From JALORV01 sp963703945 (GTDB lineage: Bacteria > Pseudomonadota > Gammaproteobacteria > Burkholderiales > Burkholderiaceae_F), in contig CAVPGM010000005.1 in assembly GCA_963703945.1 (NCBI GenBank), forward strand, positions 558,001-622,000: 64,000 nucleotides of DNA. The letters are read 5' to 3'. Every line of letters begins with the position of its first letter. Positions within the stretch are counted from its first letter, which is position 1. The notes beneath the pieces were generated by a model. That model was not told where the DNA came from. It saw only the letters and a program-made list of their open reading frames with translations, and did no database searches. Both the position numbers and the translations under genes were made by a program. Below, in pieces: positions 1 through 9,972 of this stretch.

Positions 1-447
1 GACCGGGGCGATCAGCCCCGAGGTCGAGAACCCCAACGCCAGCACGGAGAACGCTGCCGGGCGCCGGGCCGGATCGGCGAGAGTCCCGACCAGGTTCTGC
101 ACCGTCATCTGCACGTACATGAACCCGGTGCCGAGCAGCGCGCTGGCGACCAGCAGCGGCGCGACGTCGGCGGTGGCGTACGAAAATAGCGCGGGCAGCA
201 GCGCACCGCAGGTCATCAGCACGGTGCCCACCCCGAGCGGTCGGAACGGACCCACGCGGTCCAGCCAGCGCCCGGCCCGCACCGCGAGCAGTGCCGGCAC
301 CAGCGCGAACAGCGCGATCACCACGCCGACGGTGAACGCCGAAGCCCTGTTGGACAGCGCATACAGCGACAGCGTGACACGCGACGCCGCGAAGGCCGTG
401 TGCGTCAGCACGACGAAGGCGATGATGCGGCCGAGAGTCAGCGTCAT
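1..447 (-). CDS. MFS transporter, N-terminal part (runs off window)
   Basis: Reading the minus strand from an ATG at 447 gives an uninterrupted hydrophobic frame to the window edge, starting MTLTLGRIIAFVVLTHTAFA and containing four to five membrane-helix-like stretches separated by short basic loops such as RAGRWLDRVGPFRPLG, which resembles the helix 2-3 loop of major facilitator proteins. It would be an inner-membrane secondary transporter; substrate unknown. Its ATG overlaps the stop of the upstream EamA gene in an ATGA arrangement, so the two are probably cotranscribed and translationally coupled. The C-terminal part lies outside the window. Confidence 0.8.
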   Translation of the reverse strand, partial: MTLTLGRIIAFVVLTHTAFAASRVTLSLYALSNRASAFTVGVVIALFALVPALLAVRAGRWLDRVGPFRPLGVGTVLMTCGALLPALFSYATADVAPLLVASALLGTGFMYVQMTVQNLVGTLADPARRPAAFSVLALGFSTSGLIAPV

Positions 448-1322
448 CGCGGGCGCATCGCCACCAGTGCGACACCGGCGCAGGTGACTGCAATGCCGAC
501 CGCCGTCAGCAGCGTTGGCTCCACGCCGAACATCACCCACTCGAGAAGCACCGCGATGATCGGCGTCAGATACAGCAGACTGGTAACGCGTGTCGCCTGT
601 CCGCGCCGCATCAGCGTATGCAGCGCATTGACCGCCAGGATCGAAGCCATGACGACCAGATAGACGATGCTGCCCGCGAGCTGCCACGACGCGCGGAACT
701 CGAAACCCTCCACCACGACTGCCAGCGGAAAGAGCGCCAGCAGGCTCGCGATGAACTGAACCGCGCCTGCTGCGCGCAGGTCGACTGCCGGACAGTAGAC
801 CCGCTGGTAGAGCGTGCCGGTCGTGATGGCCGCGAGCGCGATCGAGACAGCGGTCAGCGCAGGCAGGGTCAGCGAGCGCGCGTCGATCTTGTGCCAGACC
901 ACCAGCCCCACGCCCAGTAGTCCGAGCGCGACACCGAACCATTGCGGCCCGCGCAACCGCTCGCGGAGGAGCGGGGCGGCAACCAGTGCCGTGACGAGCG
1001 GCTGCAAAGCCAGTACCAGCGCCGCGATGCCGGCAGACATGCCGAGGTACTGCGCATAGTGACTGCCACCGAGATTGACCGCGTGCATCAGCAGCCCGGC
1101 GACGACCACATGGACCAGCACCGCACCGCGCGGCCAGGCCGGACCCGCGAGCAGTGCCAGTGGAACGACCAGCGCGCATCCAAACGCGAAACGCAGTGTG
1201 AGGAAGGTGAACGGAGCCGTGTACTGCAGCCCGACCTTGGTGGCCAGATAACCGGAGCCCCAGACGGTGACGAAGAACCATGCCAGCCAGCGGCTGGAAT
1301 CGACGGGGCGTGCTGCGCTCAC
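444..1322 (-). CDS. EamA/DMT-family transporter
   Basis: A 292-residue protein with about ten hydrophobic helices in two halves, as in the drug/metabolite transporter superfamily (two EamA domains). The motif WGSGYLATKVGL near residue 21 and ALQPLVTALVAAPLLRERL near residue 105 are typical of EamA repeats. Likely an inner-membrane exporter of small metabolites; substrate cannot be read. The start is a GTG; an ATG six codons upstream is out of frame and closes at once. The stop overlaps the start of the downstream MFS gene by 4 bases. Confidence 0.85.
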   Translation of the reverse strand: MSAARPVDSSRWLAWFFVTVWGSGYLATKVGLQYTAPFTFLTLRFAFGCALVVPLALLAGPAWPRGAVLVHVVVAGLLMHAVNLGGSHYAQYLGMSAGIAALVLALQPLVTALVAAPLLRERLRGPQWFGVALGLLGVGLVVWHKIDARSLTLPALTAVSIALAAITTGTLYQRVYCPAVDLRAAGAVQFIASLLALFPLAVVVEGFEFRASWQLAGSIVYLVVMASILAVNALHTLMRRGQATRVTSLLYLTPIIAVLLEWVMFGVEPTLLTAVGIAVTCAGVALVAMRPR

Positions 1323-1439
1323 CTCTGCATTCTTGCAGACATGGCGGCAGCAAGGCTGTCGACGCTTGCCGCGCCTGTCAGCGCAGCGGCGGCCAATGCG
1401 ATCGCGGTCGAGGAGATGGTCGCCGCCTGAACAGCGCAG

Positions 1440-2422
1440 CTATTGCGGCTGAAAGCCGCTCGAGCGGATGATGCGAGCCCAGGCCTGCGAGTAGGCCCGC
1501 TCGCGTGCCGCGAGTTGAGGCTGGGACAACAGGCCGACCGTCAGCCCCCAGGCGGTAAGTTTGTCTTTCACTTCGGGCGCTGCAATCACCCGCCCGAGCG
1601 CGGCGGAGAATCGGTCGATCTCCGACTGCGGCGTACCGATCGGCGCAAAGAACCCGTAGTACGGTACGTCCTCGAACCCGGCGAGGCCGAGTTCGGCAAA
1701 GGTCGGCACGTCGGGCAGCGCCGACTGCCGCGCGCCGCCCAGAACGGCAACCACGCGCAGCTTGCCGGCCTTGTGGTTTTCAACCAGTTCCGGAACCGAC
1801 GCGATCCCGGCCGGAATCTGGTTGCCCAGCATGTCGGCGATCATCGGCGCGCTGCCCTTGTAGGGCGCCGCGACCAGATCGAGCGAGTACTTTTCGCCGA
1901 TCACCCGCACGAGAAACTCGGGTACCGAGGCGGGCGCCGGCACGCCGATCGCCGACTTGCCGCCTTGCCCCTTCACCCATCCCACGTACTCCTTGAAGGC
2001 TGCGGGCCGGCGTCCCTCCCGACAGCGCAAGAGCGTTGACGAAGGTTGCGAAGCCCGCCACCGGGACGAAGTCGCGCGCCGGATCGAAGCCCGGGTTCTT
2101 CATCACGAGCGGCAGGATGGAAATCGTGTGATCGTGCGAGATGAAGTAGGTCGTACCGTCCGGCGCCGCGGCCTTGAGTGCCTGCGCGGCGATCTGACCG
2201 CCGGCGCCCGGCCGGTTCTCGACAATCACCGGTGCACCCAGTTCGTCCTTGAGTCGCTCGGCCAGCGTCCGCGCGATGGCGTCGGTGCCGCCGCCGGCCG
2301 GGAACCCGACCAGGATCTTCACCGGCTTGCCGGCCTGCGCGAGGGCCGTGCCGAATGACAAGGCGAGGAGCAGCGTCAGTGCGCTAAGCGCCCTGCAGGG
2401 CGTATGTCAGGAGGCGATTCAT
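1440..2422 (-). CDS. Bug/TctC-family tripartite tricarboxylate receptor, frame-disrupted
   Basis: Periplasmic solute-binding protein of the Bug (TctC) family, abundant in Burkholderiales. The N-terminal frame (up to about 2015) has KILVGFPAGGGTDAIARTLA and VIVENRPGAGGQIAAQAL, hallmarks of the family; the C-terminal frame (below about 2030) has YKGSAPMIADMLGNQIPAG and the closing region. The frames join near 2015-2030 through one indel. A natural signal peptide appears if ATG 2422 (MNRLLTYALQGA) is joined by another one-base shift near 2395 to LSALTLLLALSFGTALAQA. As read, the frame-true start would be TTG 2361. No TctA/TctB genes are nearby, which is usual for orphan Bug receptors. Ligand unknown. 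Confidence 0.85.
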
Positions 2423-2735
2423 CTGGCTTCGAGGGAAGTTGCGGAGCGAATGAGAAAGCGACACGCGAATTATGGTTGGTTGAACGATGCGCTTGATCGG
2501 CAAGTGTCAGAAAATCCGACATTCAGTTCACATTCCGGCATGTTGAGAGATTAACTTTCGCGCGCTCCGACCGACGGTGTCGTGTTCTCTGGACCTTTGC
2601 AGCGTTGAACACATAGAATGCGTCGTTGCAGCGGCATGCCGTCGTCCGCTCCCTGTTGATCTCGCGGACTGATTCAACAAGGAGTTCGGGAGTTCGGACG
2701 TCGAATTCGCTTCTTGCACTTGCGGGGGCACGGTG
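2423..2735. other. Intergenic region before the PEP-CTERM gene
   Basis: No coding frame here resembles a protein. It separates divergent genes (Bug receptor on minus, PEP-CTERM protein on plus) and is visibly richer in A and T than its flanks, so it probably holds both promoters. It contains a 17-bp imperfect palindrome listed separately. I searched by eye for a sigma-54 type GG-N10-GC pair and did not find a convincing one. Confidence 0.6.
2505..2521. promoter_or_regulatory. 17-bp imperfect palindrome, candidate operator
   Basis: TGTCAGAAAATCCGACA reads almost the same on both strands (TGTC-x-GA-xxx-TC-x-GACA). It lies about 215 bp upstream of the PEP-CTERM coding start and about 80 bp upstream of the Bug receptor start. 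Dyad symmetry of this length suits a dimeric regulator. Whether it controls the PEP-CTERM gene is inference. Confidence 0.35.
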
Positions 2736-3376
2736 ATGGTGAAGGGGCTTGCTGAAAGAGTGAAACGTGGTGGCGCCGCCGTTGCCGTCGCCGCGGCGCT
2801 TGCTTTGCGGCTCCAACCCAGGCGGCCATCTACAGGAGCTTGGGACCCGGCATTCGGGCGGATTTCCTGACCTTGGTTGGCGAGGTGAAGCCGATTTCTT
2901 CGTTCCGGATGCTTGCGTTTTCGAGTCCGGGTGGGTCAACGCCTTTGGCTGCTCGGGTATGAAGATTCTGGGTGCTGAGGTCGATTTCTACAGTCTCGAC
3001 GATCCGACCAATACGGAGCTCCAGGAAACGCTCTTTTTCGACATCCCGTCGGATTGCTTTTTGAACGTGAAGTTCGACGATGGCGATCTTACGAAGGTTT
3101 TGGGAGGTATTCCCTACTTCAGGGATCCACGCTGTCGATTGCGGGCGGCCCGTACACCGACTTCCAGCTGTTCTTCCATGGTGACCTCGCTAGCATGTTC
3201 TATGTTTCCGATCCGCCGAGGGACAGAAGACTTTTGGCTTCAGCGACCCGAATCCTCCGAACGGCGGGGCGCCGTTCATCACGTTCAGGGTGGTGCCTGA
3301 GCCGGGAAGCCTGCCCCTCGTGTTCGCCGGCCTGGGCGCGCTGGGCTTTCTGGCGCGGCGGCGCCGGTTGTCCTGA
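2736..3376 (+). CDS. PEP-CTERM sorting-domain protein, frame-disrupted
   Basis: The C-terminus reads VPEPGSLPLVFAGLGALGFL followed by ARRRRLS and a stop: a PEP motif, one hydrophobic helix and a basic tail, the tripartite exosortase recognition signal. The N-terminus from ATG 2736 has a basic stretch (RVKR) and an alanine-rich helix, then in a shifted frame TQAA, fitting a secretion signal. The middle has fragments such as GSTLSIAGGPYTDFQLFFHG and GMKILGAEVDFYSLDDP in different frames, so at least four single-base shifts interrupt the gene. Expected role: exported protein anchored transiently and cleaved by an exosortase, often linked with exopolysaccharide and floc formation. No exosortase gene is in the window. 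Confidence 0.8.
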
Positions 3377-3451
3377 GGCGTCACTGCGGAGCGGCCGGCA
3401 TCGAACGATGCCGGTTCTTTGCTCTGCAGTGGCGATCAGGCGGTGAGACCA

Positions 3452-6274
3452 TCAAGCCGTAAGTACCGTCTCGGTCTTCGTCGACAAGGCGGTGTTTATC
3501 GCGTCTTCGACATCCCAGTTGCGACCGTCGTTCCAGTTCACTTCGAACACGGGATCGGTCGATCGCCATGCGAAGGCTGTCAATTTGCGATTGCCAGCGC
3601 TGTTCGGCGCGCGGTGACCTCGCGAGTCGCAGTCGCTCTCGCGCCTTTGCGACCGCGGCCGACAGGCGTACTGCGACGTCTGGCAACGCCTTCAAGCTGG
3701 ACCAGGTCGGCGAAGTCGTCAAGGCAGCCGAGAAGTTCGTCCCACATCTCGAACGTCCGGAACGCGCGCAAGCGCGTCGGACAGTCGACTGCGGGCGGAT
3801 GCAGCGTCACCGCGCAGCCGGTCGCATTTGCCCAGCCAGCGCAGCGCATTGGCCTCCCCGCGCTTGTCGGCGGCCTCTCGGCAGACGGTCAGTGAGCGCT
3901 TGAACCACAGCTCGGCCTCCGCCCAGTTCATCGCTTTCGAACGCGACCTCGCCAAGCAGCAGTTCGCACTCGCCTTCGATTTCCTGATACTTGATCTCGC
4001 GCGCAATGGCCAGAGCACTGCTCAAGGTGCATACGCGCCTGCGCATCGTCGCCAAGGTACGCACTTATCTGACCGAGATGCAGCAGGCCATCGCTTCGCC
4101 GCGCCGATCGCCGAGTTCCCGGAAAATCTGCAGTGCCTCGCGTTCGCTCTCGCCCGCGCCTCCGGCATCACCGCCCTGCAGCCGGGCCAGAGACAAGGTC
4201 GACAGCGTGGCCGCGATGTCGATCGGGTTTCCGAGCCGCCGCCGCAGCACCAGGCAGCGTTCCAAGCATCTGCCGCGCCTCGGCGTGGTCGCTCTGGCTT
4301 TCGGCCAGCCCGGCGCCGACGTATAGCGCCCAGGCCTGGGCCAGGTCCGACGCCTGGATCGCCGGCAGCGCCAAGCGCCGCGCGCACGATGCCGCGGCCC
4401 TCGGTGGCGTAGCCACGCAGCATCCAGAACGCCTGCAGGGCGACCGCGATCTTGACCGCGATGAATGGGTCGACGCCGCCGGCGAGCGCCAGCGCAATCG
4501 CACTGCGTACATTGTCCAGATCGGCCTCGATGCGCTGGATCCATTCGGCCTGCTCGGGCCCTCTCATTCCGTCGCTGGCCTGCTTCGCCATTGCGAAATA
4601 GTGTTCGCAATGTCTCGCAGCTGTCGCTGCCAGATTCACCGTTCTGTTCGAGCTTCTCGCGCGCATAGTCACGGATCGTTTCGAGCATCCGGTAGCGCCC
4701 GCCGTTGTCGTGCTCGTCCAGCATGACGAGCGACTTTTCGACCAGCGAGCCGAGGATGTCCAGCACGTCATCGCTCGTCAGCGGATCGGTGCCGCAGACC
4801 TGTTCGGCCGCAGCCAGGTCGAATCCGCCGACGAAGACGCCGAGGCGGCAGAGCAGCGGTCTGCTCCGGTTTGTTCAGCAGGTCGTACGACCAGTCGACG
4901 AGCGCGCGCAGCGTCTGCTGACGTTCCTGCAGCACGCGCGCGCCGCCGGTCAGGATCTTGTAGCGATCCTTGAGTCGGGTGTTGATTTCCGCCACCGTCA
5001 AGGATCGCACTCGCGCGGCGGCGAGTTCGAGCGCCAGCGGGATGCCTTCCAGCCGCGCGACCAGTTCGGCCACCGCAGGCGCTTCGCTCGGCGCTCAGCG
5101 CGAACGAGGGCTTGAGCTGCTGCACCCGCTCGACGAACAAGCGCACAGCGGGAGACTGCGCCAGTTCCTCGATGCTGGCGCCGGTGCCCGGCACCGGCAG
5201 CGGGCGCACCGGATAACTCTGTTCGCCGGGTACACGCAGGGCCTCACGGCTGGTCGCGAGGATGCGAACGTAAGGCGCCGCCTTGAGGATCGCGTTGGCG
5301 AGTTCCGCCGAAGGCTTGATCAGGTGCTCGCAGTTGTCCAGGATGAGCAGTACGCGCCGCTGTTTCAGATGCGCGCAGATGGACTGCAGCAGCGGCCGAT
5401 CGGGTTCCGTCTTCACGCCGAGCACCTGGGCCGTCTCGGCCACGACGAGAGCTTCATCGCGCAGCGGCGCCAGGTCGAGAAACCAGACGCCATCCGGGAA
5501 GAGGTGGATCAGCTCGGCCGCGGCCTGCAGGCAGAGCCGTGTCTTGCCCAGGCCGCCCATGCCCAGCAACGTCAGCAAGCGGGTCTTGTCGAGGTAGGCC
5601 TTGACCTCGTCCAGTTCGACTTCGCGGCCGACGAATGACGTGGCCTGGAACGGCAGGTTGTTCGGGATGTCCTTGACGGGCAGCCACCAGTCGGCTGCGC
5701 GAACGACGCGATAGACCTTCTCGCTGTCCGGCGGCGGCGTGAAGCGGGTGCCGGGCGGGCCGACCTCGAACAACTCGATCGGCTCCTCGACGCCCTTGAC
5801 CATCCAGTGGCCGAGCGACTCGACCTTGAGTTCGGTCGGACCCAGGTTCTCGCGCGCCTCGGTCGTCATCAGCGTCTGACCGCCACGCGCGAGCGACATC
5901 ACGCGCGCCGCGGTCGGCTTCGCGAGTCCCTCGACTTCGAGCGGCTTGGCGCCGCGCGCGACGTCATCGGCGGAGTTCTCGCGCAGCAGCACCGGGCCGA
6001 CATGCAATCCCGCGCGCGCACTCAGTGGCACCGTCAATGCGGCCAGCGCCTTGTGATAGGCCATCGCGAACGACACCGCATCGGCCGCGCCGTCGAACAT
6101 CATCAGCATGCCGTCGGTCTTGTCGATCTCGCGGCCGTTGTGGCGCTGCAGCAGGTCGCGCGCGACGCGGTCGTGCGCCGTCCAGACGTCGGCCATCGCC
6201 GCGTCGCCGATCGACTCGGCGAGCTTGGTGCTGTCCACCACGTCGGTCAGCAGCAATGCGCGAATTTCACTCAT
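3452..6274 (-). CDS. Class III cyclase-domain/AAA ATPase/TPR regulator, frame-disrupted
   Basis: From ATG 6274: a class III nucleotide cyclase-like domain (residues about 1-180; ALLLTDVVDSTKLAES and KTDGMLMMF carry the two metal-type aspartates), then an NB-ARC-like/LuxR-type ATPase (about 215-480; Walker A LLGMGGLGKTRLCLQAA, Walker B VLLILDNCEHLI, sensor ATSREALRVPG). Later frames continue with PLALELAAARVRSLT, SLVEKSLVMLDE, MLETIRDYAREKL and helical TPR-like repeats (ALQIFRELGDRRGEAMA; ALRWLGKCDRLRGD). At least six single-base shifts break it below about 5100. The end is uncertain: 3452 or 3381. Family members are soluble sensors or regulators; signal and target are unknown. Confidence 0.8.
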
Positions 6275-6419
6275 GCGATGACGGATTCCGACCCGCGGTC
6301 GGTGCTCTATCCAGGTTCAATCATGCCTGCGCAACCGCGGCGGCGGTCGTCGCGTGCGGTCCCGGCGCGTCAGTGTACGGTCAGCGCGCCGGGCATTGCG
6401 AGGGCCGGCTGCGCTCCGG

Positions 6420-7319
6420 TTACGCCCGCCGAACCAGCAGCAACGGAACGCTAGAAAGTGCCATGACGCGGCTGGTTACCGATCCGAGCACAGCAGCCTT
6501 GAACGCCCCATAGCCGTGCGAACCCATGACCAGCAGGTCGAGCTTCTTCTTCTTTGCGAACGCCGACAGTTCATCCCCTGCGCTGCCCACCAGGCACACC
6601 TCCGTCGCGCTGATCCCGCCCTTGGCGAGCAACTTGCGAGCGGGCGCAACAGCGGCCTCGAATGCCTTCCGTTGCAGCGACCGGATCTCCTCCACGGATA
6701 AGGCCGGAAGCGCGATGCCACCCATGTCCGGCATCATGGCTCCGGCAAAGTCACCGACGACATGGAGCAGGGTGATGGCCGGCGAGGCGCCGAACAAGGG
6801 AGCATGGCGCAGCAGGTACTTGATCGCCTCGCGGCCGTATTTGCTGCCGTCCACGGCGATGCCGACCCGCAGCGTGTCGCCTGGCGGCGGTTCGCGGTGC
6901 CGCACGATAAGCAACGGAGTCTTGCACCGTGCGAGTACGTTGGAGGTCACGGAGCCCACGAGCAGATTGCGCAGAGCGGAGTGCCCGTGTGAGCCCATGA
7001 CGATCAGGTCCGCTTTCTGCTTCGTCGCCAGCGCACTGATCTCCTCGCCCGGATGACCGACCAGGTAGTGCGAAGTCGGTGTCAGGCCCGCTTTCGCCAG
7101 TCGTTTCAGCGCTGGCTTGAGCACCTTGTCCGACTCGTCGCTGTAATAGTCGTTCAGTGCCGACCTGCCCAGGGCGTGGGCCGCGCGGGCCGGAACCGAC
7201 AGCTGGACATTCACCACATCGACCTGCGGTTCGTTGCCGATCAAAGTGGTGCGCGACGCGACAAAGTCGACCGCTGCGCGGCTGTAGCCGCTGCCGTCCA
7301 CAGGTACGAGAATCTTCAT
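6420..7319 (-). CDS. Tandem universal stress protein (two UspA domains)
   Basis: A 299-residue protein of two UspA domains: MKILVPVDGSGYSRAAVDF (residues 1-140) and LRVGIAVDGSKYGREAIKYL (about 155-299). Each ends with the nucleotide-binding signature, VMGSHGHSALRNLLVGSVT and VMGSHGYGAFKAAVLGSVT (G-2x-G-9x-G-S/T type), so ATP binding is expected in both halves. I chose ATG 7319, ten codons inside the longest frame, because GGAG lies a few bases upstream and the USP fold starts there. Cytoplasmic stress protein; it faces a second UspA gene 2 kb away on the other strand. Confidence 0.93.
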   Translation of the reverse strand: MKILVPVDGSGYSRAAVDFVASRTTLIGNEPQVDVVNVQLSVPARAAHALGRSALNDYYSDESDKVLKPALKRLAKAGLTPTSHYLVGHPGEEISALATKQKADLIVMGSHGHSALRNLLVGSVTSNVLARCKTPLLIVRHREPPPGDTLRVGIAVDGSKYGREAIKYLLRHAPLFGASPAITLLHVVGDFAGAMMPDMGGIALPALSVEEIRSLQRKAFEAAVAPARKLLAKGGISATEVCLVGSAGDELSAFAKKKKLDLLVMGSHGYGAFKAAVLGSVTSRVMALSSVPLLLVRRA

Positions 7320-7484
7320 CGTTATCTCCGGCCAGTCGTGTAACTGCACCAGTCTAGGACAGATGCACTATCTTCTGTGACCGTGGGCAATGCGGACGCA
7401 GCGCCCGCGATACCTTCGTTATCTCTTCGCGGACCGGATCGACACTATCGGACCGCGTAAGCTTCATCGGGCGGAGAACGGCGC

Positions 7485-8454
7485 ATGGACACAAGCGAAC
7501 AACAGGCGGTCATGACGATCGCCCTGCTGGCTGCCTTTGCCGACGGGCGTAACGAGGATCGCGAGCGCGAGGAGCTGCGGCGCGTGGCACGAGGCGCTCG
7601 ATGCGAGCCTGAATGTGCCTGCATTGCTGCAGGACGTCCTGCTGGGACGTGTCTCGGTGACGACGGTCGCGCCTGCAATCCGGTCGCCCGAGCTCAAGCG
7701 ACTCGCTTACGAGCTTGCAGTCGGAGTGTGCGACGCCGACGGCCTGCGCAACGAAGCGGAGACGCGCTTCCTCGCTGATCTCGGAAAGCAGCTCGGGCTC
7801 GACCAGCCGACGATCGTCGAGACTGCAGCGGATGCGGATGAACTGGCGACCATGCCGCTGGCGGCCGCGGAACCGACGCCCGTTGCCGAAGGAGCCCCCG
7901 CGGGCAAGGTCGTCGCAGCGACCGCCACGATGTCCGCTGCGGAACTCGACAAGATGATCCTCGATGCCGCGGTCATCACCGGTGCGCTCGAACTGTTGCC
8001 GCAGTCGATCGCGACGATGGCGATCATCCCGCTGCAGATGAAGCTGGTGTATCGCATCGGCAGCGTGCTACGGAGTCGTGACCGACACGGCGCAGATTCG
8101 CGAGCTGCTGGCCACGCTGGGTGTCGGCCTGACCGGACAGTACCTCGAGCAGATCGGACGTCGAATGATCGGCGCGTTGTTCGGCGCGGCCGCCGGCGGC
8201 ATGTCGGGCTCGCTGGCGCGCGGCGCCACCGGTGCGGCGCTCTCGTTCGCGACGACCTACGCCATCGGCGAAGTGGCGCGCCGCTATTACGCCGGGGGCC
8301 GCACGATGTACGATCGGACGTCCTCAAGCAGACCTTCGCCGAGTTGCTTGCGCAGGGCAAGCGTTTGCAGGCGCGTTACGTTGCCGCAGATCGAGCAGCA
8401 GGCCCGCACAGCTTGATCCCGTCGCGGATCGTGCAACTGGTGCGCGGCAGCTGA
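7485..8454 (+). CDS. TerB-like / DUF697 (YcjF-like) membrane-associated protein, frame-disrupted
   Basis: The N-terminal part (MDTSEQQAVMTIALLAAFAD, then FLADLGKQLGLDQPTI in the next frame) resembles the helical TerB/DjlA-type domain. The second half (MILDAAVITGALELLPQSIA, LQMKLVYRIG, LLATLGVGLTGQYLEQIGRR, SFATTYAIGEVARRYYAGGR) has glycine-rich hydrophobic helices as in DUF697/YcjF-like proteins. Shifts occur near 7580, 8075, 8320 and 8385; a corrected tail would read QIEQQAR. Function unknown; family links are to stress and membrane association. It directly precedes tcdA. Confidence 0.65.
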
Positions 8455-8462
8455 TCGATCGG

Positions 8463-9274
8463 ATGACCGCCTCCGACCTCCAGCAGTTCGACGCCGATCT
8501 CGAACGACGATTCGGCGGCATCGGCCGGCTCTACGGCGACGCAGGGCGCGGCACGCCTGCGCGCGGCACATGTGTCGTGGTCGGCATCGGCGGCGTCGGT
8601 CAGCTGGGCGGCCGAGGCGCTCGCCCGCTGTCGCGTCGGCCGGATCACGCTGATCGACATGGACCACGTCGTCGGAGTCGAACACCAATCGCCAGATCCA
8701 GGCGCTGGGAGATGCCTACGGCGAGTCGAAGGTCTGCGTGCGATGGCTGAACGCATCGCTGCCATCAATCCGGCCTGCGAGGTGCAGTCGATCGATGACT
8801 TCGTGGCGTCGGACAACGCGCAGCGGCTAATCCGCGGATTGCGACGTGGTGCTGGACTGCATCGACCAGGTCAATGCCAAGGCGGCGCTGATCGCGCAGG
8901 GCCGGTCGTCGGGCGTCGCAGTCGTCACCTGTGGCGCCGCCGGCGGACGGGTCGATCCGCTCGCGGCTCGCGCGCGGCGACCTCGGCTGTGATCGTCGGA
9001 GATCCGCTGCTGGCGAAGGTGCGCCAGCGACTGCGACGCGACTATGGTTTTGCCCGCGCGAGTCGCACGGCCAACGAAGTTCGAGGTGACCGCCATTTAT
9101 TCCGACGAGCCAGTGGTGCGGCCCGAGCCCGCCTGCAGAGCCGACACACGCGCCGACCGGCGGGCTTTCGTGCTCCGGCTACGGCTCGACCGTCGTGGTG
9201 ACGGCGACGATGGGATTCTGTTGCGGCTTCGGCAGGCGCTGACCACTCTGGCGCAGCGGCCGGTCGCGGCTTGA
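8463..9274 (+). CDS. tcdA: tRNA threonylcarbamoyladenosine dehydratase TcdA (ThiF/E1-like), frame-disrupted
   Basis: Predicted ATP-dependent cyclisation of t6A37 in tRNA to ct6A. ATG 8463 begins MTASDLQQFDADLERRFGGI, as in TcdA/CsdL. The nucleotide-binding GVG(x)GG motif is VVGIGGVG (about 8580), followed across frames by ALARCRVGRITLIDMDHVV, AMAERIAAINPACEVQ, DVVLDCIDQVNAKAALI and FEVTAIYSDEPVV. Breaks near 8610, 8680, 8840, 8990 and 9060-9200 are mostly one extra base (for example GTCGGTCAGCTGG where GTCGGCAGCTGG restores VGSW). The gene follows the DUF697-like gene with 8 bp spacing. Confidence 0.85.
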
Positions 9275-9339
9275 CGCCTGTCAAACGCACGGCGTCAACT
9301 GTCACCTACGCTTGCAGAGTCTGAAGGAGTAAGTGTCAC

Positions 9340-9774
9340 ATGTTCAAGAAAATCCTGCTGCCGACTGACGGCTCCGAGCTGTCCGCCAAGGCCATCGACG
9401 GCGGACTGGCCTTCGCGAAGGCGCTGAACGCGAGCGTCGTCGGGATGACCGTGGTCGAGCCGTATTCGTACTCGAATCTGTCCGAGTACCGGCCCGAGAC
9501 GCTGGATGACTACGAGCAGCGCGTGATGAAGGTCGCCGCGGAGCGCCTCGGCCAGGTCGCCGACGCCGCCGCGCAGGCGTGCATCCCGGTCGAAACCGTC
9601 ACGGCCAAGTCGTTCTCGCCGTTCGAGGCGATCATCGAGACCGCGAAGGCCAAGGGATGCGACGTCATCTTCATGGCCTCACATGGGCGCAAAGGCCTGA
9701 GTGCGGTATTGCTCGGCAGCGAGACACAAAAAGTCTTGACGCATTCGACGATACCGGTCATGGTGTACAGGTAG
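9340..9774 (+). CDS. Universal stress protein, single UspA domain
   Basis: Intact 144-residue UspA protein, MFKKILLPTDGSELSAKAID at the N-terminus and IFMASHGRKGLSAVLLGSET near the end, the latter matching the ATP-binding G-2x-G-9x-G-S/T motif. A GAAGGAG Shine-Dalgarno lies about 10 bp before ATG. A strong terminator follows at 9826, so it is probably a single-gene transcription unit. Cytoplasmic stress protein. Confidence 0.95.
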   Translation: MFKKILLPTDGSELSAKAIDGGLAFAKALNASVVGMTVVEPYSYSNLSEYRPETLDDYEQRVMKVAAERLGQVADAAAQACIPVETVTAKSFSPFEAIIETAKAKGCDVIFMASHGRKGLSAVLLGSETQKVLTHSTIPVMVYR

Positions 9775-9825
9775 AGTGATTCTAGGGCGGGCTTGGCCCG
9801 CCACCCACGGCGATCCGTCGCCGCG

Positions 9826-9859
9826 AGGCCCGGCACACCAGATGTGTCCGGGCCTTTTT
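9826..9859 (+). terminator. Rho-independent terminator after uspA
   Basis: AGGCCCGGCACA (9826-9837) pairs with TGTGTCCGGGCCT (9843-9855) leaving a one-base bulge and a 5-base loop, followed by TTTTTATT. It sits about 50 bp after the UspA stop. Confidence 0.85.
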
Positions 9860-9972
9860 ATTGGCGCGCCGGGAAGACCGGGCGCGGCCGCGGTTGCTTG
9901 CTCTGCATCAACCGCGCGACTCGGGCGCAGGCCGTAGCTTCTATCAGGGTCCATCGTCCTCAGAGGCCTGCC

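Noticed and set aside
1338..1430. Short plus-strand alanine-rich frame MAAARLSTLAAP...
   Set aside because: No ribosome site and alanine-rich composition explained by GC content; opposite to the start of the EamA gene.
2521..2735. Sigma-54 promoter (GG-N10-GC) before the PEP-CTERM gene
   Set aside because: Candidates near 2600 (GG and GC only 6 bases apart) and 2737 (11 apart and inside the coding region) have wrong spacing.
2523..2939. Minus-strand frame across the PEP-CTERM promoter and signal peptide
   Set aside because: Amino-acid composition (Arg/Pro/Ser/Thr) is of a shadow frame and the plus strand carries a recognised protein.
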